Positions 1-7,872 of a DNA stretch of 64,000 nucleotides are shown one piece after another. The DNA is taken from NCBI RefSeq assembly GCF_009184545.1, contig NZ_QJOW01000001.1:62001-126000 (forward strand). Direction: 5' to 3'. How positions within the stretch are numbered: the stretch's first letter is position 1; each line of letters starts with the position of its first letter. The DNA is from Halosegnis rubeus (GTDB lineage Archaea > Halobacteriota > Halobacteria > Halobacteriales > Haloarculaceae). Position numbers and translations under genes: made by a program. The notes under the pieces are model-generated. The model was given only the letters and a program-made list of their open reading frames with translations. It did no database searches and had not been told where the DNA came from.

Positions 1-603
1 GTCGAGCAGTCGCTCCCAGGCGTCGTCTTCTATCGCGGCGACCGTTTCGTCGAAGGTGTGGCGGTCCGCGGCGTCGACGGAGACGTACAGCTGGGTCGGG
101 TCACACGCGTCGAGCACCTCGGGCCGGGTGCCGTTGGAGACGAGGAAGGTCGTGATGTCGCGGTCGTGAAACGCCTCGATGAGCTCCGGCAGATACGGGT
201 ACAGCGTCGGCTCGCCGTCCAGCGAGATGGCGACGTGGCGCGGCTCCATCGCCTCGTCGAAGACGCGGCGCGGAACCTCGTCGTTGCCCCCGAAGCCGGA
301 CAGCAGTTTGCGCTGCAGCTCGATGGAGGCGTCGACGACCGCTTCGGGGTCGTCCCACTCGACCTCGTCGAGTTCGTACGCGTGGCCCGCGTGGTCGCGC
401 CAGCAGAAGACACACCGCTCGTTGCACTTCACGACGGGCGTCATCTGGATACAGCGGTGTGACTGAATGCCGTAGAAGGTGTTCTTGTAACAGCGTCCTT
501 CGCCGCGGAGGGCGTTCGCCGTCCACCCGCAGGTCTGTGCGGCGGTGTGGTTCCGGCTGTGGTACTCCGGGTCGTCCACCTGTTTCGGCCCGGTGTCGCT
601 CAT
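1..603 (-). CDS. taw1: 4-demethylwyosine synthase Taw1/TYW1 (N-terminal 201 residues; runs off the left edge)
   Basis: Radical-SAM enzyme that builds the tricyclic base of wyosine on tRNA-Phe G37 from N1-methylguanosine and pyruvate. From the ATG at 603 the frame is open to base 1. The N-terminal region contains the family block around CGWTAN and FYGIQSHRCIQMTP, then the radical-SAM cluster motif CNERCVFCW, followed by a (beta/alpha) segment with VAISLDGEPTLYP and LVSNGTRP. The C-terminal part, including the rest of the barrel, lies outside the window. No partner gene for wyosine synthesis is visible beside it. The identification rests on strong motif agreement with archaeal TYW1. Confidence 0.93.
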   Translation of the reverse strand, partial: MSDTGPKQVDDPEYHSRNHTAAQTCGWTANALRGEGRCYKNTFYGIQSHRCIQMTPVVKCNERCVFCWRDHAGHAYELDEVEWDDPEAVVDASIELQRKLLSGFGGNDEVPRRVFDEAMEPRHVAISLDGEPTLYPYLPELIEAFHDRDITTFLVSNGTRPEVLDACDPTQLYVSVDAADRHTFDETVAAIEDDAWERLLD

Positions 604-639
604 ACCCGACGGTCGCGGGCCGCGGGCCTAAAGCCGTCG

Positions 640-915
640 CTGTCGGGGCGAAACAGATGAGAACAGAGGGGTAATTCTGGGTCACTTCCGGCGGCAGTCG
701 GAACACGGCGAGTCCCGAGGAGCCGACGGCCACGTCGGGGTAGACGTTCTCGCTGTCGGGAGCCGGCCGACCGTATCGGGCTTCGAGCAGATTGCCTTCC
801 ACCGGAGAGTCGAGTTGCGTCCACTGGGCGTCTTCTCGAAGATACACCCGGAGTTGCCCACCACGAGCTTCTTGTCGTCCTCGCGAGTGACGCAGTTTTA
901 GCGGCGCTGAATGTT
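640..915 (-). pseudogene. Decayed remnant of a secreted DUF4352-like protein (tentative)
   Basis: Reading the minus strand, one frame gives a plausible peptide (VTREDDKKLVVGNSG, about 895-850) and a different frame then continues it with YLREDAQWTQLDSPVEGNL and a patch reading NVYPDVAVGSSGLAVFRLPP. The order suggests one reading frame broken by a frameshift, with no plausible start and no stop before taw1. The Gly-rich stretch followed by LAVFRLP resembles the end of DUF4352-type domains of exported haloarchaeal proteins, but this is a resemblance by eye. The sequence just upstream (900-960) is AT-richer than its surroundings, consistent with a deletion scar. Confidence 0.35.
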
Positions 916-1101
916 GAATTTCACTGTTGTTTGCGACAAAATAGATTACCACTCCGTGCTCCCACGGGTGATTCGACGTTCCTACCTACGTTACTACTGC
1001 TCGCGTTGTCCGCCACTCATCTCTGCGTGTCGCTCGCTCTGCTCGCTCCCGCGTCGGTTGAGATTGGCTCGCTGCGCTCACCGATCATCTCCGCAAGCCC
1101 C

Positions 1102-1107
1102 TTTATC
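1102..1107 (+). promoter_or_regulatory. TATA-like box of argS
   Basis: TTTATC is centred about 24 nt before the argS ATG, the spacing that gives leaderless or nearly leaderless mRNA in haloarchaea. No Shine-Dalgarno sequence is needed or clearly present. Confidence 0.5.
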
Positions 1108-1127
1108 ACTCACAGGAAACGGGAGCC

Positions 1128-2858
1128 ATGTTCATCGCCTTCCGCGAGGAGGTCTCGGCCGTCCTCGCCGACGCGCTCGACGACTGCGGCTATCCGAGCG
1201 ACGACCTCGGTATCGAGGTTCCGCCCGAGGAGTTCGACGCCGTCCTCGCGTCTTCGGTCGCCTTCCGACTCGCCAGCGAAGCCGGCGCACCACCACCGCA
1301 GGTCGCCGGCGAGCTCGCCGACGCGGTCGACCTCTCCGAGACCATCTACGTCGACTCGGTCGCGACACAGGGTCCGTACGTCAATTTCACGCCCAGCAAG
1401 ACCTACTTCGCCGACGCGCTCGCCGTCCGCGAGGAGAGCGGCCGCCTCGACTCGATCGGCGACTCCGTCGTCGTCGAACACACGAGCGCGAACCCGACCG
1501 GCCCGGTCCACGTCGGCCGTGCGCGCAACCCCATCGTCGGGGACGCCGTCGCGAACCTGCTCGAATACGCCGGCAACGACGTGGACCGCCACTACTACGT
1601 CAACGACGCCGGCCGCCAGATGGCCGTCTTCACGTGGGCGTACGAGACGTTCGACGAGTCCGACCTCCCGGAGCCGGAGCGCGACCGCATCGAGTACGAC
1701 ATGGTCCGCTACTACCGCACGGGCAACGAGTTTCTCGAGTCCGCCGACGAGACCGCCGTCGAGGCCGCCGAAGCCGAAATCGAATCGATTCTGCAGGGGC
1801 TGGAGGCGGGCGACGACGACACCTACGAGCGCGTGGGCGAGGTTGTCGACGCGGTGCTCGGTGGGATGAAGGAGTGTCTCGCGCGCCTGCCGGCGGCGTT
1901 CGACGAGTTCGTCAAGGAGACGCGATTCATGAAGAACGGCGACACCGACGACGTGGTCGCCCGGCTGAAGAGCCTCGACGAGGCCGTCTACGAGGAGGAT
2001 GCGTGGCAACTCGACTTGGACGGCTTCGAGAAGAACCTCGTCTTCTTGCGCTCTGACGGTACGTCGCTGTACACGACCCGCGATTTGGCCCACCACGAGT
2101 GGAAGTTCGACAACTACGACCGTGCCGTGACCGTGTTGGGCGAAGACCACAAGCTCCAGGCCGGCCAGCTGAAGGAGACGCTCGGGCTGCTCGGCAACGA
2201 CACCGACCAACTGGAATCGGTCATCTACTCGTACGTGAACCTCCCGGAGGGGAAGATGTCGACGCGTGCGGGCACGGGTATCGACCTCGATGACCTGCTC
2301 GATGAGGCGATCGTTCGCGCCCGCGACGAGGTGGAGTCGCGACTCGACACGCGCGACCGCGACGACGATCTCGAGGAGGCGGACATCGAGCGCATCGCCC
2401 GTCAGGTCGGTATCGGTGCGGTTCGGTACGACATCGTGAGCAAACAGCCGACGAAGGCCATCACCTTCGAGTGGGAGCGCGCGCTCGACTTCGAGGCGCA
2501 GTCCGCGCCGTACGTCCAGTACGTCCACGCGCGTTGTTGTGGTATCCTCGACGACGCCGGCGAGGTACCCGACGGCGACGTGGATGCGCTCACCGAACCG
2601 GAAGCCCGCGACCTGCTGCGTGAGATCGCGCGCTTCGAGGGCGTCATCGACGAGGCAGCCACAGATCTCCAGCCACACCAGATTGCGACGTACACGCGTG
2701 ACCTCGCCGAGGCGTTCAACGCCTTCTACCGCGAGTGTCCGGTGCTGTCGGCCGAGGGGGAGGTGCGCGACGCTCGCGTCGCGCTCGTGGCCGCGGCTCG
2801 CCACACGATGGCGAACGCACTCGACATCATCGGCGTGGAAGCGCCGGTGTCGATGTAA
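1128..2858 (+). CDS. argS: Arginyl-tRNA synthetase
   Basis: Class I aminoacyl-tRNA synthetase that charges tRNA-Arg with arginine in the cytoplasm. The 576-residue protein has the N-terminal Add-1 domain (about 1-85), the class I HIGH signature in the form HVGR (128-131, within the block [12 protein letters not shown]), a KMSTR version of the KMSKS loop near residue 376, and a C-terminal DALR-type anticodon-binding domain ending at the stop. Length and order fit archaeal ArgRS. The ATG at 1128 is preceded by a TATA-like box at the leaderless distance. The gene is convergent with the small membrane protein gene downstream. Confidence 0.97.
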   Translation: MFIAFREEVSAVLADALDDCGYPSDDLGIEVPPEEFDAVLASSVAFRLASEAGAPPPQVAGELADAVDLSETIYVDSVATQGPYVNFTPSKTYFADALAVREESGRLDSIGDSVVVEHTSANPTGPVHVGRARNPIVGDAVANLLEYAGNDVDRHYYVNDAGRQMAVFTWAYETFDESDLPEPERDRIEYDMVRYYRTGNEFLESADETAVEAAEAEIESILQGLEAGDDDTYERVGEVVDAVLGGMKECLARLPAAFDEFVKETRFMKNGDTDDVVARLKSLDEAVYEEDAWQLDLDGFEKNLVFLRSDGTSLYTTRDLAHHEWKFDNYDRAVTVLGEDHKLQAGQLKETLGLLGNDTDQLESVIYSYVNLPEGKMSTRAGTGIDLDDLLDEAIVRARDEVESRLDTRDRDDDLEEADIERIARQVGIGAVRYDIVSKQPTKAITFEWERALDFEAQSAPYVQYVHARCCGILDDAGEVPDGDVDALTEPEARDLLREIARFEGVIDEAATDLQPHQIATYTRDLAEAFNAFYRECPVLSAEGEVRDARVALVAAARHTMANALDIIGVEAPVSM

Positions 2859-3005
2859 TCAGAGGGGAAGAACGAAGCCGCCGGAGTTGATGAGCGTCCC
2901 GCCGGCGAACTGGACGGCGGCCGCGCCGAGACCGAGCGCGAGCAACAGGAAGATGACAATCCACGACAGCGGGATGTTCGTATCGACGTTGTCTGGGTCG
3001 GGCAT
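2859..3005 (-). CDS. Small single-span membrane protein (48 aa), function unknown
   Basis: This 48-residue reading frame starts with an acidic leader (MPDPDNVDTN), continues with one hydrophobic helix (about residues 13-35, WIVIFLLLALGLGAAAV) and ends NSGGFVLPL. It is too short for most gene callers, but a good TATA-like box (ATTTAAG read on the minus strand, 3029-3035) sits 26-27 nt before the ATG and its stop abuts the argS stop. I do not recognise a function. The composition suggests a membrane-anchored microprotein. Confidence 0.7.
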   Translation of the reverse strand: MPDPDNVDTNIPLSWIVIFLLLALGLGAAAVQFAGGTLINSGGFVLPL

Positions 3006-3028
3006 ACCTCTGGTGGGGGGACGCGAGG

Positions 3029-3035
3029 CTTAAAT
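3029..3035 (-). promoter_or_regulatory. TATA box for the 48-aa membrane protein gene
   Basis: The minus strand reads ATTTAAG at leaderless spacing (about 27 nt) from the ATG at 3005. It is stronger than the plus-strand box ACTTACG (3067-3073) that probably serves the divergent prf1 gene. Confidence 0.5.
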
Positions 3036-3095
3036 CCTCACGACTCGGCGCAAGCGGTCAACAGGTACTTACGACGCATTACCGTAGCGCGTGTA

Positions 3096-4349
3096 ATGAG
3101 CCAGCAGGAACAGGAGAAGTCGGACAAACAGAAGTACGACTTCCGAAAGGTCATCGAGGAGCTACAGGAGTACGAAGGCTCCGGCACGCAGTTGGTGAGC
3201 ATCTACATCCCCGAAGACCGGCTCATCTCCGACGTGGCCGCCCACATCACCCAGGAACACTCCGAGGCGTCCAACATCAAGTCGAAACAGACCCGCACCG
3301 CCGTCCAAGACGCGCTCACGTCGCTGAAGGACCGACTCAAGTACTACGACGTGCGCCCGCCGGAAAACGGGATGGTCATGTTCTCCGGGGCGATCAACAG
3401 CGGCGGCGGCCAGACGGACATGATTACGCGCGTCCTCGAATCGCCACCCGACCCCGTCGAGTCGTTCCGCTATCACTGTGACTCGGCGTTCCTCACCGAC
3501 CCGCTCGAACACATGCTCGCGGACAAGGGGCTGTTCGGGCTCATCGTCTTGGACCGACGCGAGGCGAACGTCGGCTGGCTGAAGGGGAAACGCGTCGAGC
3601 CGGTCAAGTCGGCGTCGTCGCTCGTCCCCGGCAAGCAGCGTAAGGGTGGCCAGTCCGCCCAGCGATTCGCCCGTCTCCGACTGGAAGCCATCGACAACTT
3701 CTATCAGGAGGTCGCGGAGATGGCAAACGATCTGTTCGTCGCCAAACGCCACGAAATCGACGGCATCATCGTCGGCGGTCCCTCGCCGACGAAAGACGAG
3801 TTCCTCGACGGCGACTACCTCCACCACGAGCTTCAGGACAGCGTCCTCGGGAAGTTCGACGTGTCATACACCGACGAGTCCGGGCTGTATGACCTCGTCG
3901 ACGCCGCAGAGGACGTACTCGCCGAGACAGAGGTGATGAAGGACAAAGAGCAGATGAACGAGTTCTTCAAAGAGCTACACGACGGGGAGAAAGCCACCTA
4001 CGGCTTCGAGCAGACCCGTCGCAACCTCATCATGGGCTCGGTCGACCGCCTGCTCATCTCCGAGGACCTCCGCGACGACGTGGTCACCTACGAGTGTTCG
4101 AACGGTCACGAGGAGCGGGAGGTCATCGACCGCCGGAAGAACACCTCCGACCATGAGTGCAGCGAGTGTGGCGAGGTCGTTGAGGGTGACGACGAGAACC
4201 GCGAGGACGTCATCGAACACCTCATCGACATCGCCGAACAGCGCGGCACGGAGACGAAGTTCATCTCGACGGACTTCGAGAAGGGCGAGCAGCTGCTGAC
4301 TGCCTTCGGTGGGATTGCCGGCATTTTACGCTACTCGACTGGCGTGTAA
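3096..4349 (+). CDS. prf1: Peptide chain release factor aRF1
   Basis: Class I termination factor that reads all three stop codons in the ribosomal A site and triggers hydrolysis of peptidyl-tRNA. The 417-residue protein shows the stop-decoding NIKS motif at 60-63 in the N domain, the catalytic GGQ at 184-186 (RKGGQSAQRF) in the M domain, and a C-terminal domain with a Cys-containing mini-domain (CSNGHEE ... CSECGE). This is the normal archaeal/eukaryotic eRF1 layout and length. The gene stands alone with its own weak TATA box (ACTTACG, 3067-3073). Confidence 0.97.
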   Translation: MSQQEQEKSDKQKYDFRKVIEELQEYEGSGTQLVSIYIPEDRLISDVAAHITQEHSEASNIKSKQTRTAVQDALTSLKDRLKYYDVRPPENGMVMFSGAINSGGGQTDMITRVLESPPDPVESFRYHCDSAFLTDPLEHMLADKGLFGLIVLDRREANVGWLKGKRVEPVKSASSLVPGKQRKGGQSAQRFARLRLEAIDNFYQEVAEMANDLFVAKRHEIDGIIVGGPSPTKDEFLDGDYLHHELQDSVLGKFDVSYTDESGLYDLVDAAEDVLAETEVMKDKEQMNEFFKELHDGEKATYGFEQTRRNLIMGSVDRLLISEDLRDDVVTYECSNGHEEREVIDRRKNTSDHECSECGEVVEGDDENREDVIEHLIDIAEQRGTETKFISTDFEKGEQLLTAFGGIAGILRYSTGV

Positions 4350-4370
4350 ACGTCAAAAACGCTCGCCGCG

Positions 4371-5018
4371 TTAGTTACTCGTCGCTGTTCCTTCTGGTAC
4401 CGGTGTCGGGCCGTTGCCCGACTGCACCGTCGCCGTCAGCTCGGTTTCGGCTCCCTCATAGTCGACGGTGACCTCGATCTCCTCGGCGTCGCTCGGCACC
4501 GCAAACGTCACCTCACCGTTCGCGTCGGTCGTGTACTCGGTGCCGTCGTACGTGACGGTCGCGCCCTCGACGACCTCGCCGTCCCGTGCGACGTGGACGG
4601 TCGTGTTCTCACCGGCGATGACGATTCCCTCGAAGGTGGCCGAAAGCTCACCGCTCGCGGTCGGCGTCGTCGTCTCCGCGTCGTCGCCCGTCGCGTCCTC
4701 GCTCTCTGACGCCTCGGGGTCGTCGACGCGCTTGATTGGTACGTCGGTCCCCGACTCGCTCGCGACCGGACGGATATTGTAGCCGCCGTTCCCTCGCTCC
4801 ACGACGTTGATGTCGTAGACGAAGTCGACCGACGAGCCGCTCTCGACGGTGAAGTTCTGGTTCAGTTGGAGCTTGCCGGACGGAAGCTTCACGTCCGCCG
4901 ATTCGCCGGATGTGAGCCTCCCGTCTACCTCGCTCACGTTCAAGAACACCTTCGTGTAGTCGCCGCTCGCAACGTCGTACTCATCGACGAGCGACGAGTT
5001 CGCTCCCTTCAGCGTAAT
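4371..5018 (-). pseudogene. DUF4382 protein, N-terminal part lost at a TnpB element
   Basis: The minus-strand frame is open from the left end of the TnpB element to the stop at 4371. Read from about 5016 it begins mid-domain (TLKGANSSLVDEYDV, then YTKVFLNVSEVDGRL, KLPSGKLQLNQNF, VDFVYDINV), which is the DUF4382 domain of haloarchaeal lipoproteins. A Ser/Thr/acidic linker and a C-terminal Big-like beta domain (VTYDGTEYTTDANGEV) follow. The signal peptide, lipobox and first part of DUF4382 are absent, and the sequence upstream of the break is transposon end. A GTG at 4949 could start an internal product, but this is most likely a broken gene. Confidence 0.8.
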
Positions 5019-5030
5019 GCAAGGTGGAGC

Positions 5031-5073
5031 CTCCGACCTCAGGGAGCGAGCGTAGCGAGCGAGTAGGTCGGAG
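5031..5073 (+). repeat. Left-end hairpin of TnpB element 1
   Basis: Arms CTCCGACCT (5031-5039) and AGGTCGGAG (5065-5073) are perfectly complementary over 9 bp, with a GA/CG-rich loop. The layout (AGCC before the 5' arm, CA after it, TAGG opening the 3' arm) matches the right-end hairpin of the same element, although the arm sequence differs. Such paired subterminal hairpins are what Y1 transposases bind in IS200/IS605 elements. It could instead be a solo right end from an older insertion. Confidence 0.65.
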
Positions 5074-5152
5074 AGGAAACCGACCCGGTACTACGCTCCC
5101 CAAGCTCGATGGCTGGCCGACTCCCTCACAAGCCGTTAGTAGTATAAAGACT

Positions 5153-5158
5153 GCAGCC
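5153..5158 (+). promoter_or_regulatory. TATA box of tnpB element 1
   Basis: TATAAA lies about 20 nt before the tnpB ATG at 5175, suggesting that the nuclease gene is transcribed from within the element with little or no leader. Confidence 0.55.
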
Positions 5159-5174
5159 TACGTCTGACGTACGG

Positions 5175-6449
5175 ATGGAGGTACGTCGCACTGTCCCCGT
5201 CAAACTCGACGTGGCCGACAGCGACGCCGACCTTCTCCACGAAACCATCTCCGAGTTCCTGTGGGCCGCTAACTACGTCGTAGACCACGCGTGGCAAGGC
5301 GAGTACAAGACGACGAGCAAAGCCGAACTTCAACGCGAAACCTACGACGACGTGCGGGCCGAAACGAGGCTCCAAGCGAACCTCGTCCAGAACGCCCGCA
5401 ACAAGGCCGCCGAAGCGGTGAAAGGCGTCGTCGCGCGTTGGAAGCACGGTGACTATGCGGGAAAGCCGAACTTCTCCGCGCCGACGCTTGTCTACGACAA
5501 GCGGTGTGCGACGTTCAACGACGACCACGCCACACTCTCAACCGTTGAAGGACGCATCACTGCCGAGTACGTTCTTCCTGACGAGAGCCGCGAGACACCC
5601 CACTCGGAGTATCTATTCAACGACGACTACGAAGTGACGGGCGCAGAACTCCACTACCGAGACGGCGAGTTCTATCTTCACGTCCGAACAAAGGCGGACG
5701 TGGAGTCCGAGACTGCCGACGACGGCAACGACGAGCACAGCACAGTCCTCGGCGTTGACCTCGGCATCGAAAACGTCGCCGTCACGTCCACAGGAACGTT
5801 CTGGAACGGGTCGGAGGTGAACCACTGGCATCGTGAGTTCGAGAAGCGACGGGGGTCGCTTCAACAGCGTGAAACGCGAGCTGCTCACGAAACTATCCAG
5901 TCGGTCGGGCGCACCGAGACGGGACGCTACGACCACTTCTTACACACCGTCTCGAAAGAACTCGTCGCGGAAGCTATCGCGAATGATTGCGACGTGATCG
6001 CGTTTGAGAACCTGACTGGGATTCGTGAGCGGATGCCTCGCGCTAAGAAGTTCCACGCCTGGGCGTTCCGACGCCTGTTCGAGTACGTCGAGTACAAAGC
6101 CGAGATAGTTGGTATCTCGATTGGACAGGTAAATCCCGAGTACACCTCCCAACGGTGTTCCAAGTGCGGGACGACGCTCCGCGAGAACCGCCAGACGCAA
6201 GAGCGGTTCTGTTGCCAGAAGTGTGGCTACGAAGTGAACGCCGACTATAACGCGGCGAAGAACATCGGTCTGAAGTATCTCCGCGCGGCGCAAACGTCGT
6301 CGGACGGAGGCGCACCCGTAGACGTGCGCTTGAATCGCGGGATGTTGAACGTGAACGGCGAGTACGAGCCTGCCTATGAAGGCCAGAACGGGAGTCCACG
6401 CGAAAGCCCCACCCTCAACGAAGCGAACGGCGACGCCGTGAGCGAGTAG
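5175..6449 (+). CDS. tnpB: TnpB RNA-guided endonuclease (intact, 424 aa)
   Basis: TnpB proteins are RNA-guided DNA nucleases, ancestors of Cas12, that help their transposon persist. This copy keeps all landmarks: RuvC-I Asp195 (LGVDLGIEN), RuvC-II Glu278 (IAFENLTGI), a four-Cys zinc ribbon (C328/C331 and C347/C350) and RuvC-III Asp357 (NADYNAAKN). The N-terminal region (1-110) is the helical/beta recognition part. The stop codon TAG lies inside the right-end hairpin. Its sequence is clearly different from the other three TnpB copies in the window, so it belongs to another subgroup. A complete catalytic set suggests it may be active. Confidence 0.93.
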   Translation: MEVRRTVPVKLDVADSDADLLHETISEFLWAANYVVDHAWQGEYKTTSKAELQRETYDDVRAETRLQANLVQNARNKAAEAVKGVVARWKHGDYAGKPNFSAPTLVYDKRCATFNDDHATLSTVEGRITAEYVLPDESRETPHSEYLFNDDYEVTGAELHYRDGEFYLHVRTKADVESETADDGNDEHSTVLGVDLGIENVAVTSTGTFWNGSEVNHWHREFEKRRGSLQQRETRAAHETIQSVGRTETGRYDHFLHTVSKELVAEAIANDCDVIAFENLTGIRERMPRAKKFHAWAFRRLFEYVEYKAEIVGISIGQVNPEYTSQRCSKCGTTLRENRQTQERFCCQKCGYEVNADYNAAKNIGLKYLRAAQTSSDGGAPVDVRLNRGMLNVNGEYEPAYEGQNGSPRESPTLNEANGDAVSE

Positions 6450-6464
6450 GGTGGGGTAGTTTAC
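6407..6464 (+). ncRNA. Right-end hairpin, 3' part of the putative omega RNA of TnpB element 1
   Basis: CCCCACCCT (6407-6415) pairs with AGGGTGGGG (6448-6456). An inner stem ACGGC/GCCGT lies at about 6427-6439, and the segment ends GTAGTTTAC. It overlaps the last codons and stop of tnpB, as omega (guide) RNAs of TnpB elements do. Sense-overlapping RNAs from IS1341-type genes are known in Halobacterium. The guide would be read from the flank after 6464. Transcription is inferred, not shown. Confidence 0.65.
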
Positions 6465-6563
6465 GCTCTGAAGTCGAATCGCCGGACAGCGGGACGGTCG
6501 TGTCACTCACTTGTCGACGCCGCGCTTCGACACCCGTTTACCGCCCCCGCCACTGGTGTCCGT

Positions 6564-7490
6564 ATGACACTTGCCGTCACCTTCCTCGGGACGAGTGGGG
6601 CCGTTCCGACGGGCCAGCGGAACACGAGTTCGGTGTTCCTCCGCCGCGAGGGGGATTGTTTCCTCTTCGACTGTGGCGAGGGGACACAACGACAGATGAT
6701 GCGGTTTGGAACCGGCTTCGGTATCGACCACATCTTTCTCAGCCACACGCACGGCGACCACGTGCTCGGACTGCCGGGCCTGCTCCAGACGTGGGACTTC
6801 AACGAGCGCGACCGCGCCATCGCCATCCACACGCCCAACGGCACTCGCCAGCTCGTCCGGAATCTCACCAGCGCGACCGGCGCGCGCCCCTCCTACCCCG
6901 TTCGCGTCCACGAGGTCGGTCCCGGCGACACCGTCCTCGACGCAGAGGAGTACGAGGTTCGCGCCTTCGAGACGGACCACCGCGCGAAGTCCGTCGGCTA
7001 CGCGCTCATCGAAGACGACCGCAAGGGCCGATTCGACCGCGAGCGCGCCGAGGAACTCGGCGTTCCCGTCGGGCCGAGGTTCTCGACGCTCCACGCCGGT
7101 GACGCGGTCGAACTCGACGACGGCACCGTCGTCCACCCCGACGAGGTCGTCGGTGACCCGCGTCCCGGCCGGACGGTCGCGTACACCGGCGACACCCGCC
7201 CAATCGGTGCGACCGTCGAGGCGGCCGCCGACGCCGACCTGCTCATCCACGACGCGACCTTCCTCGACGACCGACGCGAGCGCGCCGGCGAGACGGGCCA
7301 CTCGACGGCCGTTCAGGCCGCCGAAATCGCCAACCGCGCGAACGCGAAGCGACTCGCACTCACGCACGTCTCCTCCCGGTATGCCGGCCACGAGTACGAC
7401 ATCGAGGACGAGGGCCAGGCGTTCTTCGACGGCGAGGCCTTCCTCCCCGACGACGGCGACGAAATCGAGGTTCCGTACCCCGACGACTAA
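6564..7490 (+). CDS. rnz: Ribonuclease Z (tRNA 3' endonuclease)
   Basis: Metallo-beta-lactamase-fold endonuclease that removes the 3' trailer of tRNA precursors. The 308-residue length is the short, homodimeric tRNase Z form. The zinc motif HTHGDH is at 61-66. Further ligand motifs are GHSTAVQAAEIA (His in the Asp/His block), AYTGDT (Asp) and LTHVSSRY (His). The N-terminal stretch MTLAVTFLGTSGAVPT is typical of the family. The ATG at 6564 is the only good start after the transposon end. No operon partner is evident beyond the small gene 49 nt downstream. Confidence 0.96.
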   Translation: MTLAVTFLGTSGAVPTGQRNTSSVFLRREGDCFLFDCGEGTQRQMMRFGTGFGIDHIFLSHTHGDHVLGLPGLLQTWDFNERDRAIAIHTPNGTRQLVRNLTSATGARPSYPVRVHEVGPGDTVLDAEEYEVRAFETDHRAKSVGYALIEDDRKGRFDRERAEELGVPVGPRFSTLHAGDAVELDDGTVVHPDEVVGDPRPGRTVAYTGDTRPIGATVEAAADADLLIHDATFLDDRRERAGETGHSTAVQAAEIANRANAKRLALTHVSSRYAGHEYDIEDEGQAFFDGEAFLPDDGDEIEVPYPDD

Positions 7491-7538
7491 TCGACTCGGC
7501 CGCGCCACCCCTTTCTCCCTGCCCGCCGTTGCTCGGGT

Positions 7539-7871
7539 ATGGACCGCTACGACGCAGTCGAGCGCTACTACCACGCCATCGACGCCGACGAGTACGAGGA
7601 GTTGCGCGCGCTGTTGGCCGACGATTTCGTCCACGACCGCGGCGACATGCGACTCGACGGGGCCGATGCCTTCGTCGCGTTCATGCGCGACGACCGCCCC
7701 GACACCGAGACGAGCCACGAACTCACGGCCATCTACGAGAGCGACGCCGGTGTCGCCGCCGAAGGGACGCTCAGACGCGCTTCGGGTGAGCCGATGTTCT
7801 CCTTCGTGGACACGTTTCGCTTCGAAAACGAGAAGCTGTACGCGCTGACGACCTACACGCACCCGGCGTGA
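7539..7871 (+). CDS. SnoaL/NTF2-like protein, substrate unknown
   Basis: This 110-residue protein has the cone-shaped alpha/beta fold pattern of NTF2/SnoaL-like proteins: a first helix with DAVERYYHAIDADEYEELRALLADDFVHDRG, then a helix with GADAFVAFMRD, then beta strands ending FVDTFRFENEKLYALTTYTHP. Members are small-molecule isomerases, hydrolases or binding proteins, and the sequence does not say which. It follows rnz on the same strand and is convergent with serS, with 1 nt between the stops. Confidence 0.75.
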   Translation: MDRYDAVERYYHAIDADEYEELRALLADDFVHDRGDMRLDGADAFVAFMRDDRPDTETSHELTAIYESDAGVAAEGTLRRASGEPMFSFVDTFRFENEKLYALTTYTHPA

Positions 7872-7872
7872 G

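Larger units (their letters stand above)
604..1127. other. Gene-free interval between taw1 and argS
   Basis: This 524-nt stretch holds the probable pseudogene described for 640-915, then AT-richer DNA at 905-965 and a run of short GCTCGCTC/CGCTGCGCTC-type repeats at 1025-1085 that are common in haloarchaeal spacers. The argS promoter lies at its right end. I see no intact gene, tRNA or other RNA in it. Confidence 0.6.
5018..6464 (+). mobile_element. TnpB-only IS element (IS1341-type, IS200/IS605 superfamily), element 1
   Basis: The element contains a left-end hairpin (5031-5073), a TATA box, an intact tnpB (5175-6449) and a right-end hairpin followed by the tip GTTTAC (6459-6464). It has no tnpA gene, so it would need a Y1 transposase in trans to move. 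It truncates the DUF4382 gene at its left boundary. The left boundary is inferred from where DUF4382 homology stops. The right boundary is inferred from the GTTYAC tip shared with three other loci in this window. Confidence 0.8.

Noticed and set aside
1110-2804. 564-codon minus-strand frame opposite argS
   Set aside because: Antisense shadow of argS, which has class I synthetase motifs in the plus frame.
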